The notes under the pieces are model-generated. The model made no database searches. It was not told where the DNA came from and saw only the letters and a list, made by a program, of their open reading frames with translations. This document shows, piece after piece, positions 1 through 8,215 of a stretch of DNA of 64,000 bases. The DNA comes from an uncultured Clostridia bacterium (GTDB lineage Bacteria > Bacillota > Clostridia > Christensenellales > Borkfalkiaceae). The DNA is taken from NCBI GenBank assembly GCA_947624225.1, contig CANQJF010000001.1, positions 109,557-173,556 on the forward strand. Direction: 5' to 3'. Within the stretch, counting starts at the first letter, position 1. Each line of letters opens with the position of its first letter. A program made the position numbers and the translations under genes.

Positions 1-185
1 TAGATCCTTCGATCATGGAGCGCTACCAACAGAAGCGCAAGGAGCGCATTTTCCCGATCCTTGTCCCGCTCACGGGGGACTTCTGCATGTGCGGGTTCGA
101 GTTCCCCAAGTATCACCAAAGTGAGCTTGCGGGCGGAAATGTCGTCGAATGCGAGAACTGCCACAGGTTCATCTATAAACCGTAA
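1..185 (+). CDS. C-terminal end of a zinc-ribbon (C4-type) protein, partial
   Basis: The window opens inside a reading frame (codons from base 3) of 60 residues ending at TAA 183-185. It shows a basic helix (MERYQQKRKER) and then two cysteine knuckles, CxC (DFCMCGF) and CxxC (ECENCHRF), ending close to the C-terminus. This is the layout of the C4 zinc-ribbon that closes the COG1579-type coiled-coil proteins, which are thought to bind nucleic acid. The expected N-terminal coiled coil lies outside the window. The stop is 31 bases before the alanine racemase start, so the two may be co-transcribed. The family call is fair; the molecular role is not known. Confidence 0.6.
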   Translation, partial: DPSIMERYQQKRKERIFPILVPLTGDFCMCGFEFPKYHQSELAGGNVVECENCHRFIYKP

Positions 186-216
186 CAAAATAGCGCGGGA
201 TCGCATATCATGGAAT

Positions 217-1203
217 ATGCGATCTGTCTATGCGGTTGTCGATTTGGAAGCCATTCGCCAAAATGCGCGTCGGCTGAAAAAATTTGCAGGCGTTCCCCTC
301 ATTGCCGTGGTAAAAGACGATGCCTATGGCCACGGAGCGGAAGTTGTTTCGCTCGCCATAGAACGCGAAGTGGATGCTTTTGCCGTGGCAACAACGGAGG
401 AGGGGGCCGCACTCAGGGCTGCCGGGATTACAAAGCACATACTCGTATTATCGCCTCCTCTCGACCGAGAGGAGGTTTTCAGGATCAGCGGGTATTCTCT
501 TACGGCTTCGGTCGGTTCACGGCGCCATGCGGACTTACTCAAAGGAACAAATGCCCGCGTGCACCTCGCCGTCAATACGGGAATGAATCGTTACGGCGTA
601 CGCGCCGACCAAACGGGAGCGCTCCTGAGGAGTTGTCTCCGTGCGGGGCTGAATGTCACGGGGATGTATTCCCATCTGTACGCTGCCATCGACGCGCGCG
701 CATGCGCGGAACAGCTTGAACGATTTCGCTTAGCCGAGGGTGCGGTGCATGCGTGTATCCCCAATGCCGTATGTCATCTTTCTGCCACCGACGGGACATT
801 GGCGGGAGTGCGCTTCGATGCGGTCCGCGTCGGGCTTGGGCTCTATGGCTATGCTTCATTTCCGCACCGCATCAAGTTGGTCCCCGCAATGAAGCTGTAT
901 GCGACGGTTGCGGATGTGCGCCGCCAATACGGCGGCGGTGCGGGATATCAGAGGTATTCCTCCCAAAAACAGCTCTACACGCTCCGCGTCGGCTATGGGC
1001 AGGGCTTTTTCCGCGAGGGAGGGATCGGAGTGGGGAAACTGTGCATGGATGCATGCATCGCGGAGGGAAGCGCGAAAGTGGGGGAACGAAAACGGATCAT
1101 TGCGGATCCGGAAATTTACGCCGCCGAGCATGATACATCGGTCTATGAAGTGTTGGTGCGCATCGGGAAGAGCGTGGAAAAATTGTATGTGCACGCTTCA
1201 TGA
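217..1203 (+). CDS. alr: Alanine racemase, short form
   Basis: PLP-dependent enzyme making D-alanine for peptidoglycan. The PLP lysine lies in VKDDAYGHG (Lys33), followed by the TIM-barrel landmarks HLAVNTGMNRYGV and RVGLGLYGY. The C-terminal beta domain has AGYQRY, which aligns with the catalytic-tyrosine segment, and GKLCMDACI, matching the conserved CMDQ loop. At 328 residues it is some 40-50 shorter than usual, mostly by tighter loops in the beta domain. I chose ATG 217 because homology starts there (VDLEAIRQN); a longer open frame back to base 61 overlaps the upstream gene and has no family similarity. No clear ribosome site is visible (GGGA about 16 bases upstream). Confidence 0.85.
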   Translation: MRSVYAVVDLEAIRQNARRLKKFAGVPLIAVVKDDAYGHGAEVVSLAIEREVDAFAVATTEEGAALRAAGITKHILVLSPPLDREEVFRISGYSLTASVGSRRHADLLKGTNARVHLAVNTGMNRYGVRADQTGALLRSCLRAGLNVTGMYSHLYAAIDARACAEQLERFRLAEGAVHACIPNAVCHLSATDGTLAGVRFDAVRVGLGLYGYASFPHRIKLVPAMKLYATVADVRRQYGGGAGYQRYSSQKQLYTLRVGYGQGFFREGGIGVGKLCMDACIAEGSAKVGERKRIIADPEIYAAEHDTSVYEVLVRIGKSVEKLYVHAS

Positions 1204-1310
1204 AATTCCTATGGAATTCCCTGCATCGGGGACAGGCCGTGTAGGAAGAGAGCGCGGGTGAATTTACAGGGACAGTTTTTGCTAAAAAGTGCGCTTTCAG
1301 GCAGAATTTC

Positions 1311-1339
1311 TTGACAAAAAGAGCCTCCTATGGTATACT
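1311..1339 (+). promoter_or_regulatory. Sigma-A promoter for the membrane protein-rsmD-coaD operon
   Basis: TTGACA (1311-1316), 17-base spacer, TATACT (1334-1339). The predicted start near 1346 leaves a leader of only about 14 bases that contains AGGGG (1351-1355) just before ATG 1360. Confidence 0.85.
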
Positions 1340-1359
1340 GACAGAAAAATAGGGGATGT

Positions 1360-2103
1360 ATGTCCTCAGAGGGGAATATGCTGAACGAAGCGCCCAAAAA
1401 ACAGAAAAAGAAAAAAGACTATTCCAATCCCACAAAGTGGCAATATTTTTGGCGGATCCAAGGCGAATGCCTAAGGAGGTCCGTCACTCCCTATTTGATG
1501 TATCTCTTCATGAGCCTTTTGGCGCTTGCTTGCCAGACGATTGACGCGGATAACATCATTGTGATCGAGATCGTGCTCGGTATCCTGTGCATCGCGGGCG
1601 GCGCCTTTTTCAACGGCCATCTCCTGTATCACACCGGGAAGATCCACTATGGTTCCTACATTGCAGGGCAGATCCACCGCAAAAATATTGCGTTTGGGAT
1701 CGCCTCGGGGAGCGGACACCGGCCCGAGCGGGAATACCGCATCTGGAAAGGATTTTTAATAGGATTTTATATCGCGCTCCCGGCTATCATTCTGGGGATC
1801 ATTGCAGGCTCCATCGACATGAGCCAGGTTTGGGGATATGTGCAGTACGCTTTCATCATGTTTGCGGGTTGGGCCATTCTTCCCATCACATTCTTCGGTA
1901 CAGCCGGCACGGCCGCGGGAACGGGAGGCCTTTCCGTCAGCATGTATTGGTCGCTGCTCATGGCGCTCCTGCCCATTCTCGTCAGCGGGATCTTCTATAT
2001 CGTCGGAGCTTACAGCGAGGCACGCAGCCGTGCACGGGCAGCCGAACACGATCAAGAAGTGCAGGAAGCGGGGAAAAATGCGCGAAAGAAGGTCGGCCGG
2101 TGA
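1360..2103 (+). CDS. Uncharacterised four-to-five-helix membrane protein
   Basis: A 247-residue protein not recognised as a named family. It has a lysine-rich cytoplasmic N-terminus, then hydrophobic segments near residues 47-60, 66-90, 127-150, 158-180 and 195-218, and a highly charged C-terminal tail rich in Arg, Glu and Lys. It is the first gene after a consensus promoter. ATG 1360 follows AGGGG by 4 bases; a second ATG at 1378 follows AGAGGGG by 3, so either could be used. Its stop overlaps the GTG start of rsmD (2100), implying translational coupling. Function unknown; the first position in an rsmD-coaD operon gives no firm clue. Confidence 0.7.
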   Translation: MSSEGNMLNEAPKKQKKKKDYSNPTKWQYFWRIQGECLRRSVTPYLMYLFMSLLALACQTIDADNIIVIEIVLGILCIAGGAFFNGHLLYHTGKIHYGSYIAGQIHRKNIAFGIASGSGHRPEREYRIWKGFLIGFYIALPAIILGIIAGSIDMSQVWGYVQYAFIMFAGWAILPITFFGTAGTAAGTGGLSVSMYWSLLMALLPILVSGIFYIVGAYSEARSRARAAEHDQEVQEAGKNARKKVGR

Positions 2104-2633
2104 GAGTCATCGCAGGAAAATACCGCGGGAAGATACTCTCTGCATTCCGCGGATATGACATTCGTCCCACTTCCGACCGCGTGAAGGAGTCACTGTTTCA
2201 AATTTTATCCGCGCGGCTCCCGGGTGCAAGGATTTTAGACCTCTTTGCCGGAAGCGGTGCGCTGGGCATCGAGGCGCTCTCCCGCGGGGCCGATGAGGCG
2301 GTGTTCAACGATTCGTCCCGCGAAAGCCTTGCCGTATTGAAGAAAAATCTCCTCTCCGTGAAAGAGGAGCAGAAAGTCCTCATGCTGGACTTTCGTGCAT
2401 GCCTCAAAGCAGTCACGGGAGAGTTCGATCTCATCTTTGCCGATCCGCCCTACAAAGAAAATTACACGCAAGAGATCCTTTCTCTCACTGCCGAGGAGGG
2501 ACTGTTGCGGGAGGGCGGGCTCGTGATCGTTGAAAGCGAACGGGAAGAGACGGCGCATGCGGGATGGGAGATCGCGGATGTAAGAAATTACGGCAGGACA
2601 AAGATTTACATGTTCGAGAGGATCCGGCCATGA
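2100..2633 (+). CDS. rsmD: 16S rRNA (guanine966-N2)-methyltransferase
   Basis: SAM-dependent methyltransferase acting on G966 of 16S rRNA in the small subunit. The 177-residue protein begins VIAGKYRGK, the family N-terminus, followed by RPTSDRVKESLF, the SAM motif LDLFAGSGALGIEAL (residues 46-60) and the catalytic motif IV FADPPYKENY. Length is normal for RsmD. It starts with GTG 2100 inside the stop of the preceding gene (GTGA) and ends in ATGA with coaD, the usual rsmD-coaD pairing of Gram-positive genomes. Confidence 0.93.
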   Translation: MRVIAGKYRGKILSAFRGYDIRPTSDRVKESLFQILSARLPGARILDLFAGSGALGIEALSRGADEAVFNDSSRESLAVLKKNLLSVKEEQKVLMLDFRACLKAVTGEFDLIFADPPYKENYTQEILSLTAEEGLLREGGLVIVESEREETAHAGWEIADVRNYGRTKIYMFERIRP

Positions 2634-3112
2634 GGAAGTGTATTTTTGCGGGGACATTCGATCCCTTTACGATTGGGCATGCCGATACCGTGGAAAAGTG
2701 TTTGCAGCTCTTTGACGAAGTCGTCATCGCCATTGCCGAGAACCGTCAAAAGCAGTGCATGTTTTCTCCCGCCGAGCGGACGGAGATGGTAGAGGCGGTA
2801 TACCGTGGTGAGGACAGGGTGCGTGTCATCCGATGGGAGGGCGTGATCGCCGACCTCCTGATGCAGGAAAATACGCCTTTCTATGTCAGGGGCGTGCGGA
2901 ATACCGTGGATTTTACTTACGAGACCACGGACTATTATGCAACCAAACACCTGAATCCGTCCGTCATTCCCGTCTATATCCCGGCGGAGCAGGAGCTGCT
3001 CCATGTGAGTTCCACGCTGGTACGCAACAGCATTTTATTCGGGAAACCCTACTCCTGCTATGTTCCGCATGCAGTCTTTGAGGCAATCGAAAAAAGAGGC
3101 AATCATGTTTGA
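2630..3112 (+). CDS. coaD: Phosphopantetheine adenylyltransferase
   Basis: Transfers AMP from ATP to 4'-phosphopantetheine, the penultimate step of coenzyme A synthesis. The nucleotidyltransferase signature GTFDPFTIGH occupies residues 8-17 and the second signature HVSSTLVR is near residue 125. Length (160) is typical. The start ATG 2630 overlaps the rsmD stop (ATGA), and the last 8 bases overlap the DAHP synthase start, so four genes form one tightly coupled transcript from 1360 to 4133. Confidence 0.95.
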   Translation: MRKCIFAGTFDPFTIGHADTVEKCLQLFDEVVIAIAENRQKQCMFSPAERTEMVEAVYRGEDRVRVIRWEGVIADLLMQENTPFYVRGVRNTVDFTYETTDYYATKHLNPSVIPVYIPAEQELLHVSSTLVRNSILFGKPYSCYVPHAVFEAIEKRGNHV

Positions 3113-4133
3113 AAAACAAATCGAGATCCCTTCCGCGGAAGAAATAATCGCGCAACATCCTGTTCCGAAAGAGCTTGCTCTCATCAAAAAAGAGCGAGAC
3201 AAAATGGCCATCGATGTCATTACGGGAAAATCGGATAAATTTCTCGTCATCGTCGGGCCCTGCTCTGCGCATGAACCCAAGCCCGTGCTCGAATATGTGC
3301 GGCGGCTCGGGAAACTCAACGAGCGCGTCAAGGATAGGCTTGTGCTGATCCCCCGTATCTATACGGCAAAACCGCGCACGCGGGGAGTGGGCTATAAGGG
3401 CATGTTTTCGCAACCCGATCCCGAACACGAAGAGAATACCTTAAAGGGCATCCGCACCATCCGCGAACTTTTGCTCGGCGCCATCGAGGAGTCGGGCCTT
3501 TCCGCTGCGGATGAGATGCTCTATCCCGAAAATTATGCGTATGTCGAGGATCTCGTGACCTATGTCGCCATCGGGGCGCGTTCGAGCGAGAACCAAATGC
3601 ACCGATTGGTGTCCAGCGGCATCGAACTTCCCGTCGGGATCAAGAATCCCATGAGCGGGAGCATCCCCGTGCTGATCAATTCCATTTATGCCACCCAGAG
3701 CGCACAGGTCTTTAAATATCACAATTGGCAAGTAAAGACGGGGGGCAACCCGTATGCGCATGCCGTCTTGCGCGGCCGTGTGGATAACTACGGCAACGAC
3801 ATTCCCAATTACCACTACGAGACGGTGATGCAAGTTTTGGAGAGCTATGAAAATACGGAGGGCGGATTGAAAAATCCCGCCATCGTGGTGGATGCCAACC
3901 ACTCCAATTCCGGAAAGCGCTTCGACCAGCAAGTCCGCATTGTGGAGGAGGTGCTCCAAAACCGCCTGTACGATAGAGATTTCAAGCGGATCGTAAAGGG
4001 ATTTATGATCGAGAGCTTCTTGGTCGAGGGATGTCAGGAGCACGATTTGATCTTCGGAAAGTCCATCACCGATCCCTGCCTCGGCTGGGAGGACACGGAG
4101 CGGCTCATCCTTGACATCGCCGAAAAAGTTTAA
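3105..4133 (+). CDS. aroF: 3-deoxy-7-phosphoheptulonate (DAHP) synthase, class I
   Basis: Condenses phosphoenolpyruvate and erythrose 4-phosphate, the first committed step to chorismate. The 342-residue chain has the AroFGH-type landmarks IVGPCSAHEPKPVLEY, IPRIYTAKPRT, GIKNPMSGS, the PEP/metal segment NPYAHAVLRGR, VDANHSNSGKR and the C-terminal GKSITDPCLGWEDTERLI. The start is ATG 3105, with AGAGG (3095-3099) 5 bases upstream, inside the end of coaD. The N-terminal extension seen in feedback-regulated enterobacterial enzymes is present in short form, so allosteric control is possible but which amino acid acts cannot be read. pheA follows after 152 bases. Confidence 0.93.
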   Translation: MFEKQIEIPSAEEIIAQHPVPKELALIKKERDKMAIDVITGKSDKFLVIVGPCSAHEPKPVLEYVRRLGKLNERVKDRLVLIPRIYTAKPRTRGVGYKGMFSQPDPEHEENTLKGIRTIRELLLGAIEESGLSAADEMLYPENYAYVEDLVTYVAIGARSSENQMHRLVSSGIELPVGIKNPMSGSIPVLINSIYATQSAQVFKYHNWQVKTGGNPYAHAVLRGRVDNYGNDIPNYHYETVMQVLESYENTEGGLKNPAIVVDANHSNSGKRFDQQVRIVEEVLQNRLYDRDFKRIVKGFMIESFLVEGCQEHDLIFGKSITDPCLGWEDTERLILDIAEKV

Positions 4134-4153
4134 AGAATTTGTGGTCCATTTGA

Positions 4154-4285
4154 ATGGGGAAACGGATGCAGTCAATGTTGTTCTTTGGCACGATGATAGG
4201 GGAACCTTGGGGGGAACATTGTCAAAGAAGAACGGCCGTGACCCTGCCTTTGAATGGATATGAAAGAATACGGAGAAACATTTGA
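4154..4285 (+). CDS. Possible 43-residue leader ORF before pheA
   Basis: An ATG-started frame fills almost the whole gap between DAHP synthase and pheA and stops with TGA 4283-4285, immediately against the pheA ATG (4286). The peptide is basic and includes a Phe-Phe pair, one Trp and one Tyr. There is no clear ribosome site before it, which argues against translation. The exact abutment with pheA is the only positive sign, so treat this as a hypothesis. Confidence 0.2.
   Translation: MGKRMQSMLFFGTMIGEPWGEHCQRRTAVTLPLNGYERIRRNI
4173..4233 (+). promoter_or_regulatory. Two crossing inverted repeats upstream of pheA
   Basis: CAATGTT (4173-4179) can pair with AACATTG (4215-4221). GTTGTTCTTTG (4177-4187) can pair with CAAAGAAGAAC (4223-4233), with one mismatch. 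The arms overlap and cross, so as RNA the two stems are mutually exclusive or would form a pseudoknot. No T-run follows, so a transcription terminator is unlikely. Regulatory meaning is inferred only. Confidence 0.3.
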
Positions 4286-5110
4286 ATGGAAAATCAAGAG
4301 AGAAATACCGTTCCAAAAAAACGGGTCAGTTGTCTCGGGCCGGAGGGCAGCTATTCCGAGCTCGCGGCACAGAGTCTATGCAGGGGAGAGGAGATCGTGC
4401 TCTGTCACACTTTCACGGAGGCCGTGCAGATGTTGCTCGATCAAGAGACGGATTACGCCGTTCTCCCCGTGGAAAACTCTCTCAACGGCGGAATATTCGA
4501 GTGCCTCGATCTGCTCGAAGAAAAGGAGATCTTCGCCGTTCGGGAATTCCCGCTTCCCATCGATCATCGCCTCGCAATGCTCGATGGGGTGCAAATCGAT
4601 GAGATCGAGCGCATTTATTCCCACGAACAGGCCATCACCCAATGTGCGGAATATCTGAGTGCACACTTTCCGGAGGCAGAGTTTGTCCATACGTCGGCGA
4701 CCGCCGAGAGCTTGGACATGCTGGATGCTCATTCCGCCGGGATCGTGGGGGCCCATGTCGTGCGGGAGGGAGTTGTTCTATCCAAAGAAAATATTGCAGA
4801 CAACAAGGGAAATTTCACGCGCTTTGTTCTCGTGGAGCGGAGGGGAAAACTGCCCGCTTCCAGCGCAATGGTGTTCTTTTCGGCCGTATGCGCGGACAGG
4901 CCGGGGTCTCTTCTCGGGCTCTTAAAAATCTTCCTCCGCCACAGCTTGAATTTAACGCGCATTGAATCGCGCCCGGTGAAGAATGCCTTTCATCAATACC
5001 GCTTTTTTATCGAATTTGCGGGAGATATCTCCGCGGAATGGGTCAAAAAGGCAATTTCCGAGGCGCAGGCTTACTGTGAGGAATTCAAGATATTGGGGGC
5101 ATACAATTAG
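4286..5110 (+). CDS. pheA: Prephenate dehydratase
   Basis: Converts prephenate to phenylpyruvate in phenylalanine synthesis. The catalytic domain shows CLGPEGSYSELAA (about residues 16-28), the VLPVENSLNGG segment and the NKGNFTRF motif carrying the essential Thr-Arg-Phe. It is followed by a C-terminal ACT domain with DRPGSLLGLL and ESRP, the known phenylalanine-binding feedback site. There is no fused chorismate mutase. GGAG (4272-4275) lies 10 bases before ATG 4286. The stop overlaps the convergent YlbJ-like gene by four bases, so transcripts from both strands run into each other. Confidence 0.94.
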   Translation: MENQERNTVPKKRVSCLGPEGSYSELAAQSLCRGEEIVLCHTFTEAVQMLLDQETDYAVLPVENSLNGGIFECLDLLEEKEIFAVREFPLPIDHRLAMLDGVQIDEIERIYSHEQAITQCAEYLSAHFPEAEFVHTSATAESLDMLDAHSAGIVGAHVVREGVVLSKENIADNKGNFTRFVLVERRGKLPASSAMVFFSAVCADRPGSLLGLLKIFLRHSLNLTRIESRPVKNAFHQYRFFIEFAGDISAEWVKKAISEAQAYCEEFKILGAYN

Positions 5111-6042
5111 ATCCCCGCGAGCGTGGCCAGCAGAAAAGTCCCGAGCGCCGCAACGATGCCCTGTAAAAATTTTACGAGAATAAAGCGGGGAGCGGAAATG
5201 CCTGCCGGGATCAGGAAAGCAAGCTGTTGCACGAGAACGCACAGGCCGCCGAAAGTGACAAAGAAACTGCAAAAGGCGAGCGATAGCGCCGTGGTTGTCT
5301 CCGAGAATAGCGAGCAACCCGTTGTCATCTCCAATAGGCCCCGAAGAACGGCCGTTATCTCCGTCGGAACGCGGCATGCGGCACCGATATCGGCGATCAT
5401 GGCTCCGAAAGCATAAAAAATGGCAATGGCTCCCCCCACGCAGAGGACGGACAGCACGGAGTTCGAGAGGGCTTCCGAGAGGGAGAACGGGGGCGAGGCG
5501 GGCAGATAAAAGCGTTCGGCTCTGTGTTTTGTCCGTAAGTGCATCACGATCCCGACGGCGTAGATCCCGATCAGATGAGAGGCGAAGAGCAGCCATCCGA
5601 TTGCACTGTTGTGAAACATGCCGTAGCCCACGGCGCCTATGAGAAAAGCAGGCCCTGTGGTGGTCGACAGCGCGGCCGTCCGAAAGCGCTCGCCGTGGTC
5701 GAGGCATCCCGCATTTGTCAAATCGAGCACCGTTCTTGCCCCGACGGGGTAGCCCGAAACGGCCGAGATGAGCATGCAGCACGCGCCCGCCCCCGAGACG
5801 CCGAACAATCTTTGCGAAATCGGAGAAAAGCACCTTGCGATGCGCGAGAAGATGGCTTGTCTTGTCAAAAAAGCAGTTAAAAAGAGAAAGGGGAGTGTGG
5901 CGGGAAGTACGCTTACGGCCCACAGCGCAATTCCCTCTTTCACGCTCGCGGCATAGCGCGCGGGAAATATGAGAAAGAGGATCAGCGCAACGACCGCCGC
6001 CAGAGAGATCAGAGCGGAGGGAAATTTACGGGAACGCGTCAT
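5107..6042 (-). CDS. ylbJ: YlbJ-like sporulation/nucleoside-recognition membrane protein
   Basis: A 311-residue polytopic membrane protein with about eight hydrophobic segments. It carries two conserved 'Gate'-type stretches, VSGYPVGARTVLDL (about residues 95-108) and STTTGPAFLIGAVGYGMFHN (about 125-145). They match the GYPxGA and NxxGPxFIxGxVG pattern of YlbJ, a protein of the sporulation transport machinery in Bacillus. The gene is monocistronic on the minus strand, convergent with pheA (4-base overlap) and divergent from the patatin gene. No ribosome site is obvious before ATG 6042. The exact subfamily within nucleoside-recognition proteins is uncertain. Confidence 0.7.
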   Translation of the reverse strand: MTRSRKFPSALISLAAVVALILFLIFPARYAASVKEGIALWAVSVLPATLPFLFLTAFLTRQAIFSRIARCFSPISQRLFGVSGAGACCMLISAVSGYPVGARTVLDLTNAGCLDHGERFRTAALSTTTGPAFLIGAVGYGMFHNSAIGWLLFASHLIGIYAVGIVMHLRTKHRAERFYLPASPPFSLSEALSNSVLSVLCVGGAIAIFYAFGAMIADIGAACRVPTEITAVLRGLLEMTTGCSLFSETTTALSLAFCSFFVTFGGLCVLVQQLAFLIPAGISAPRFILVKFLQGIVAALGTFLLATLAGI

Positions 6043-6056
6043 ATGTTCTACATATG
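6040..6056. promoter_or_regulatory. CATATG-N5-CATATG repeat between divergent genes
   Basis: Two CATATG palindromes separated by TTCTA form a near-symmetrical 17-base site in the 31-base gap between the ylbJ-like start (6042) and the patatin ribosome site (6061). Position and symmetry suit an operator; nothing else supports it. Confidence 0.25.
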
Positions 6057-6073
6057 CACAAAAGGAGGAATTT

Positions 6074-6865
6074 ATGAAAAAATTCGGACTTGCACTCGGA
6101 TCGGGCGGGTCCCGCGGTGTGGCACATATCGGATTTTTGCAGGCATTGGAGGAAGCGGGGATCCGTCCCGATTATGTAACGGGCTGTTCGATGGGTTCAA
6201 TCGTGGGGGCGTGTTATTGTGCGGGGATATCTCCGCAGGATATGAAAGATGCCGTCATCGACCTCAAACTGTTCGATCTCGCCTCCCTCAACCTTGCGCC
6301 CATCCGCGGAAACGGGCTCATGAAGATGACCCGGGCGAGAAAGCGCATTGCCTCCCTCATCGGTGAGAAAAATTTTGATGAATTGGAGATCCCTTTCGCA
6401 TGTGTTGCGACGGACATTATCAAGGGCCGCGTCGTCGTTCTTCGGGAGGGGAACGTCGTCGATTCCGTCATCGCTTCCAGCTCGATCCCCGGGATCTTCA
6501 CGCCTGCATCTATCGGAAAGTATAAAATGCTTGTGGACGGCGGGATCCTCGAACGCGTTCCCACGCGGGAGTTGCGAAGAATGGGCGCGGATGTGATCGT
6601 CGCCGTTGATGTGCTCGGCAACTTGATGGTAGAAAAGGAAGTGAAAGGCACGCTCATCGACACCCTGCTTCGCTGCATCGATATCATGGACACCCGCACC
6701 ACGCAGCGCAAACATATTATGCGCAAATATGTCAATCTTTGGCTCGAACCCGAGCTCGGGAGCATGGATCAGTATGCGGTGAAAGATCTCGAATTTGCAT
6801 ACCAAAAGGGTTACGAACTCGGCAAGGCAAAGACGGAAGCCATTCAACTCCTGCTTCGCGATTAA
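6074..6865 (+). CDS. Patatin-like phospholipase (RssA/NTE family)
   Basis: Serine-Asp dyad lipid acyl hydrolase. The oxyanion loop GSGGSRG is at residues 9-15, the nucleophile elbow GCSMG at 37-41 (Ser39) and the catalytic aspartate in DGG (Asp155). Size (263 residues) fits the bacterial one-domain family. AAAGGAGG (6061-6068) lies 5 bases before ATG 6074, an excellent ribosome site. Substrate cannot be read from sequence; phospholipid or lysophospholipid turnover is the family expectation. rarA follows 5 bases downstream and is probably co-transcribed. Confidence 0.88.
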   Translation: MKKFGLALGSGGSRGVAHIGFLQALEEAGIRPDYVTGCSMGSIVGACYCAGISPQDMKDAVIDLKLFDLASLNLAPIRGNGLMKMTRARKRIASLIGEKNFDELEIPFACVATDIIKGRVVVLREGNVVDSVIASSSIPGIFTPASIGKYKMLVDGGILERVPTRELRRMGADVIVAVDVLGNLMVEKEVKGTLIDTLLRCIDIMDTRTTQRKHIMRKYVNLWLEPELGSMDQYAVKDLEFAYQKGYELGKAKTEAIQLLLRD

Positions 6866-6870
6866 AAGTC

Positions 6871-8178
6871 ATGGATCTATTTGATTTTAACGACAACGAG
6901 GAACGCGCCAAACCGCTTGCCGAGCGAATGCGCGCCTCCACATTAAAGGACTTCGTCGGGCAAAGCCATCTCGTTGCGGAGGGCTCCCTGCTTCGCCGCG
7001 CTATTTCCCTCGACCGCCTCGGCAGTTGTATCTTTTGGGGCCCCCCCGGTTGCGGCAAGACGACGCTCGCCAATATCATTGCCGCCCAGACCAACGGAGA
7101 ATTCATCAAACTGAATGCCGTCAATGCGGGCGTTGCCGATGTCAAGAGAGCGGTGGAGCAGGCGCGCAACAATTTGAAGATGTTCGGCAAACGCACCTAT
7201 CTCATGCTTGACGAATGTCATCGATTCAATAAGACGCAGTCTGATTCGCTTTTGCCTGCCATCGAGCAAGGCACCATCATCTTTATCGGGTCGACGACGG
7301 AAAATCCGTATGCGTCCATGACGCCCGCCATTGTCTCGCGTTGCCGCGTCTTTCATTTCGAACCGTTGACGACGGCCGAGATCCGTGGCGCCTTGGAGCA
7401 CGCCCTGCACGACAAACGAAAGGGGCTTGGGACATACAATGCAAACGTGGACGACGAAGCCTTGGAGCATCTTGCCGTCACGGCGGGTGGGGACCTCAGA
7501 ACGGCCTACAATGCGCTGGAACTCGCCGTGCTCACGACCGCACCCGATGAAGAGGGGGTGATCCACGTCACCCTTGCCGATGCGGAACAGTCTATCCAAC
7601 GCAAGGCGCTGTCCTTTAACGAAGATCTTTATTACGATATCCTCTCGGCATTTTGCAAATCTTTGCGCGGAAGCGATGCAAATGCGGCGCTATATTATGC
7701 CATGCGGCTCATCGAGGGGGGCGGCGATCCGCTCCTCGTGTTCCGCCGTCTCATTGCGCACTCCGCCGAGGATGTGGGGATGTCCGATCCCAATGCGCTT
7801 GTCGTGGCCGTTTCTGCGCTGACTGCTTTCAAAAACATGGGATATCCCGAGGGGTTGCTTCCCTTGACGGAGGCCATCATCTATGTTTGCGAGGCGGAGA
7901 AGAGCAACACCGTCGTTATGGCAATGGATGCCGCACGGGCCGACGCAAAAGAAAATCGCGATGACGATATCCCCAAATATCTGAGAGACAACTCCTACGG
8001 GAGCAAAGAAATGAAAGCGGACAGCGCAAAGTATCAATACCCTCACGATTACGGAGGGTATATCGAACAGCAGTATTTGCCCGATTCCTTAAAGGACAGG
8101 ATCTATTATACTCCCTCGGACAAGGGCTTTGAACAAGTGGTCCGTGAGACCAGAAAACGCAAGGGAAAGAAAAATTAA
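6871..8178 (+). CDS. rarA: Replication-associated recombination protein A (MgsA/RarA AAA+ ATPase)
   Basis: Clamp-loader-related ATPase that acts at stalled replication forks. The 435-residue chain starts with the family N-terminus PLAERMRASTLKDFVGQSHLV, then Walker A GPPGCGKT (57-64), Walker B MLDECHRF (112-119; Cys where most homologues have Ile), sensor 1 GSTTENPY and the C-terminal tetramerisation domain ending in YLPDSLKDRIYY and SDKGFE. Start ATG 6871 is where homology begins; the open frame extends upstream into the patatin gene without family similarity. No strong ribosome site is visible, so coupling to the upstream gene is likely. A bidirectional terminator follows. Confidence 0.95.
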   Translation: MDLFDFNDNEERAKPLAERMRASTLKDFVGQSHLVAEGSLLRRAISLDRLGSCIFWGPPGCGKTTLANIIAAQTNGEFIKLNAVNAGVADVKRAVEQARNNLKMFGKRTYLMLDECHRFNKTQSDSLLPAIEQGTIIFIGSTTENPYASMTPAIVSRCRVFHFEPLTTAEIRGALEHALHDKRKGLGTYNANVDDEALEHLAVTAGGDLRTAYNALELAVLTTAPDEEGVIHVTLADAEQSIQRKALSFNEDLYYDILSAFCKSLRGSDANAALYYAMRLIEGGGDPLLVFRRLIAHSAEDVGMSDPNALVVAVSALTAFKNMGYPEGLLPLTEAIIYVCEAEKSNTVVMAMDAARADAKENRDDDIPKYLRDNSYGSKEMKADSAKYQYPHDYGGYIEQQYLPDSLKDRIYYTPSDKGFEQVVRETRKRKGKKN

Positions 8179-8180
8179 AA

Positions 8181-8214
8181 AGCCTCCCCGCTCTTGATGG
8201 CGGGGAGACTTTTT
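8181..8214. terminator. Bidirectional intrinsic terminator between rarA and degV
   Basis: CTCCCCGC (8184-8191), an 8-base loop, GCGGGGAG (8200-8207), followed by five Ts ending 8214 on the plus strand. A-rich bases before the stem give the U-tract for the minus strand. It lies between the convergent stops of rarA (8178) and degV (8216). Confidence 0.9.
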
Positions 8215-8215
8215 G

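Noticed and set aside
61..216. N-terminal extension of alr from base 61
   Set aside because: It overlaps the zinc-ribbon gene in another frame and lacks similarity; homology starts at 217.
6739..6870. N-terminal extension of rarA into the patatin gene
   Set aside because: Family similarity starts at MDLFDFND (6871); the extension is the patatin gene in another frame.
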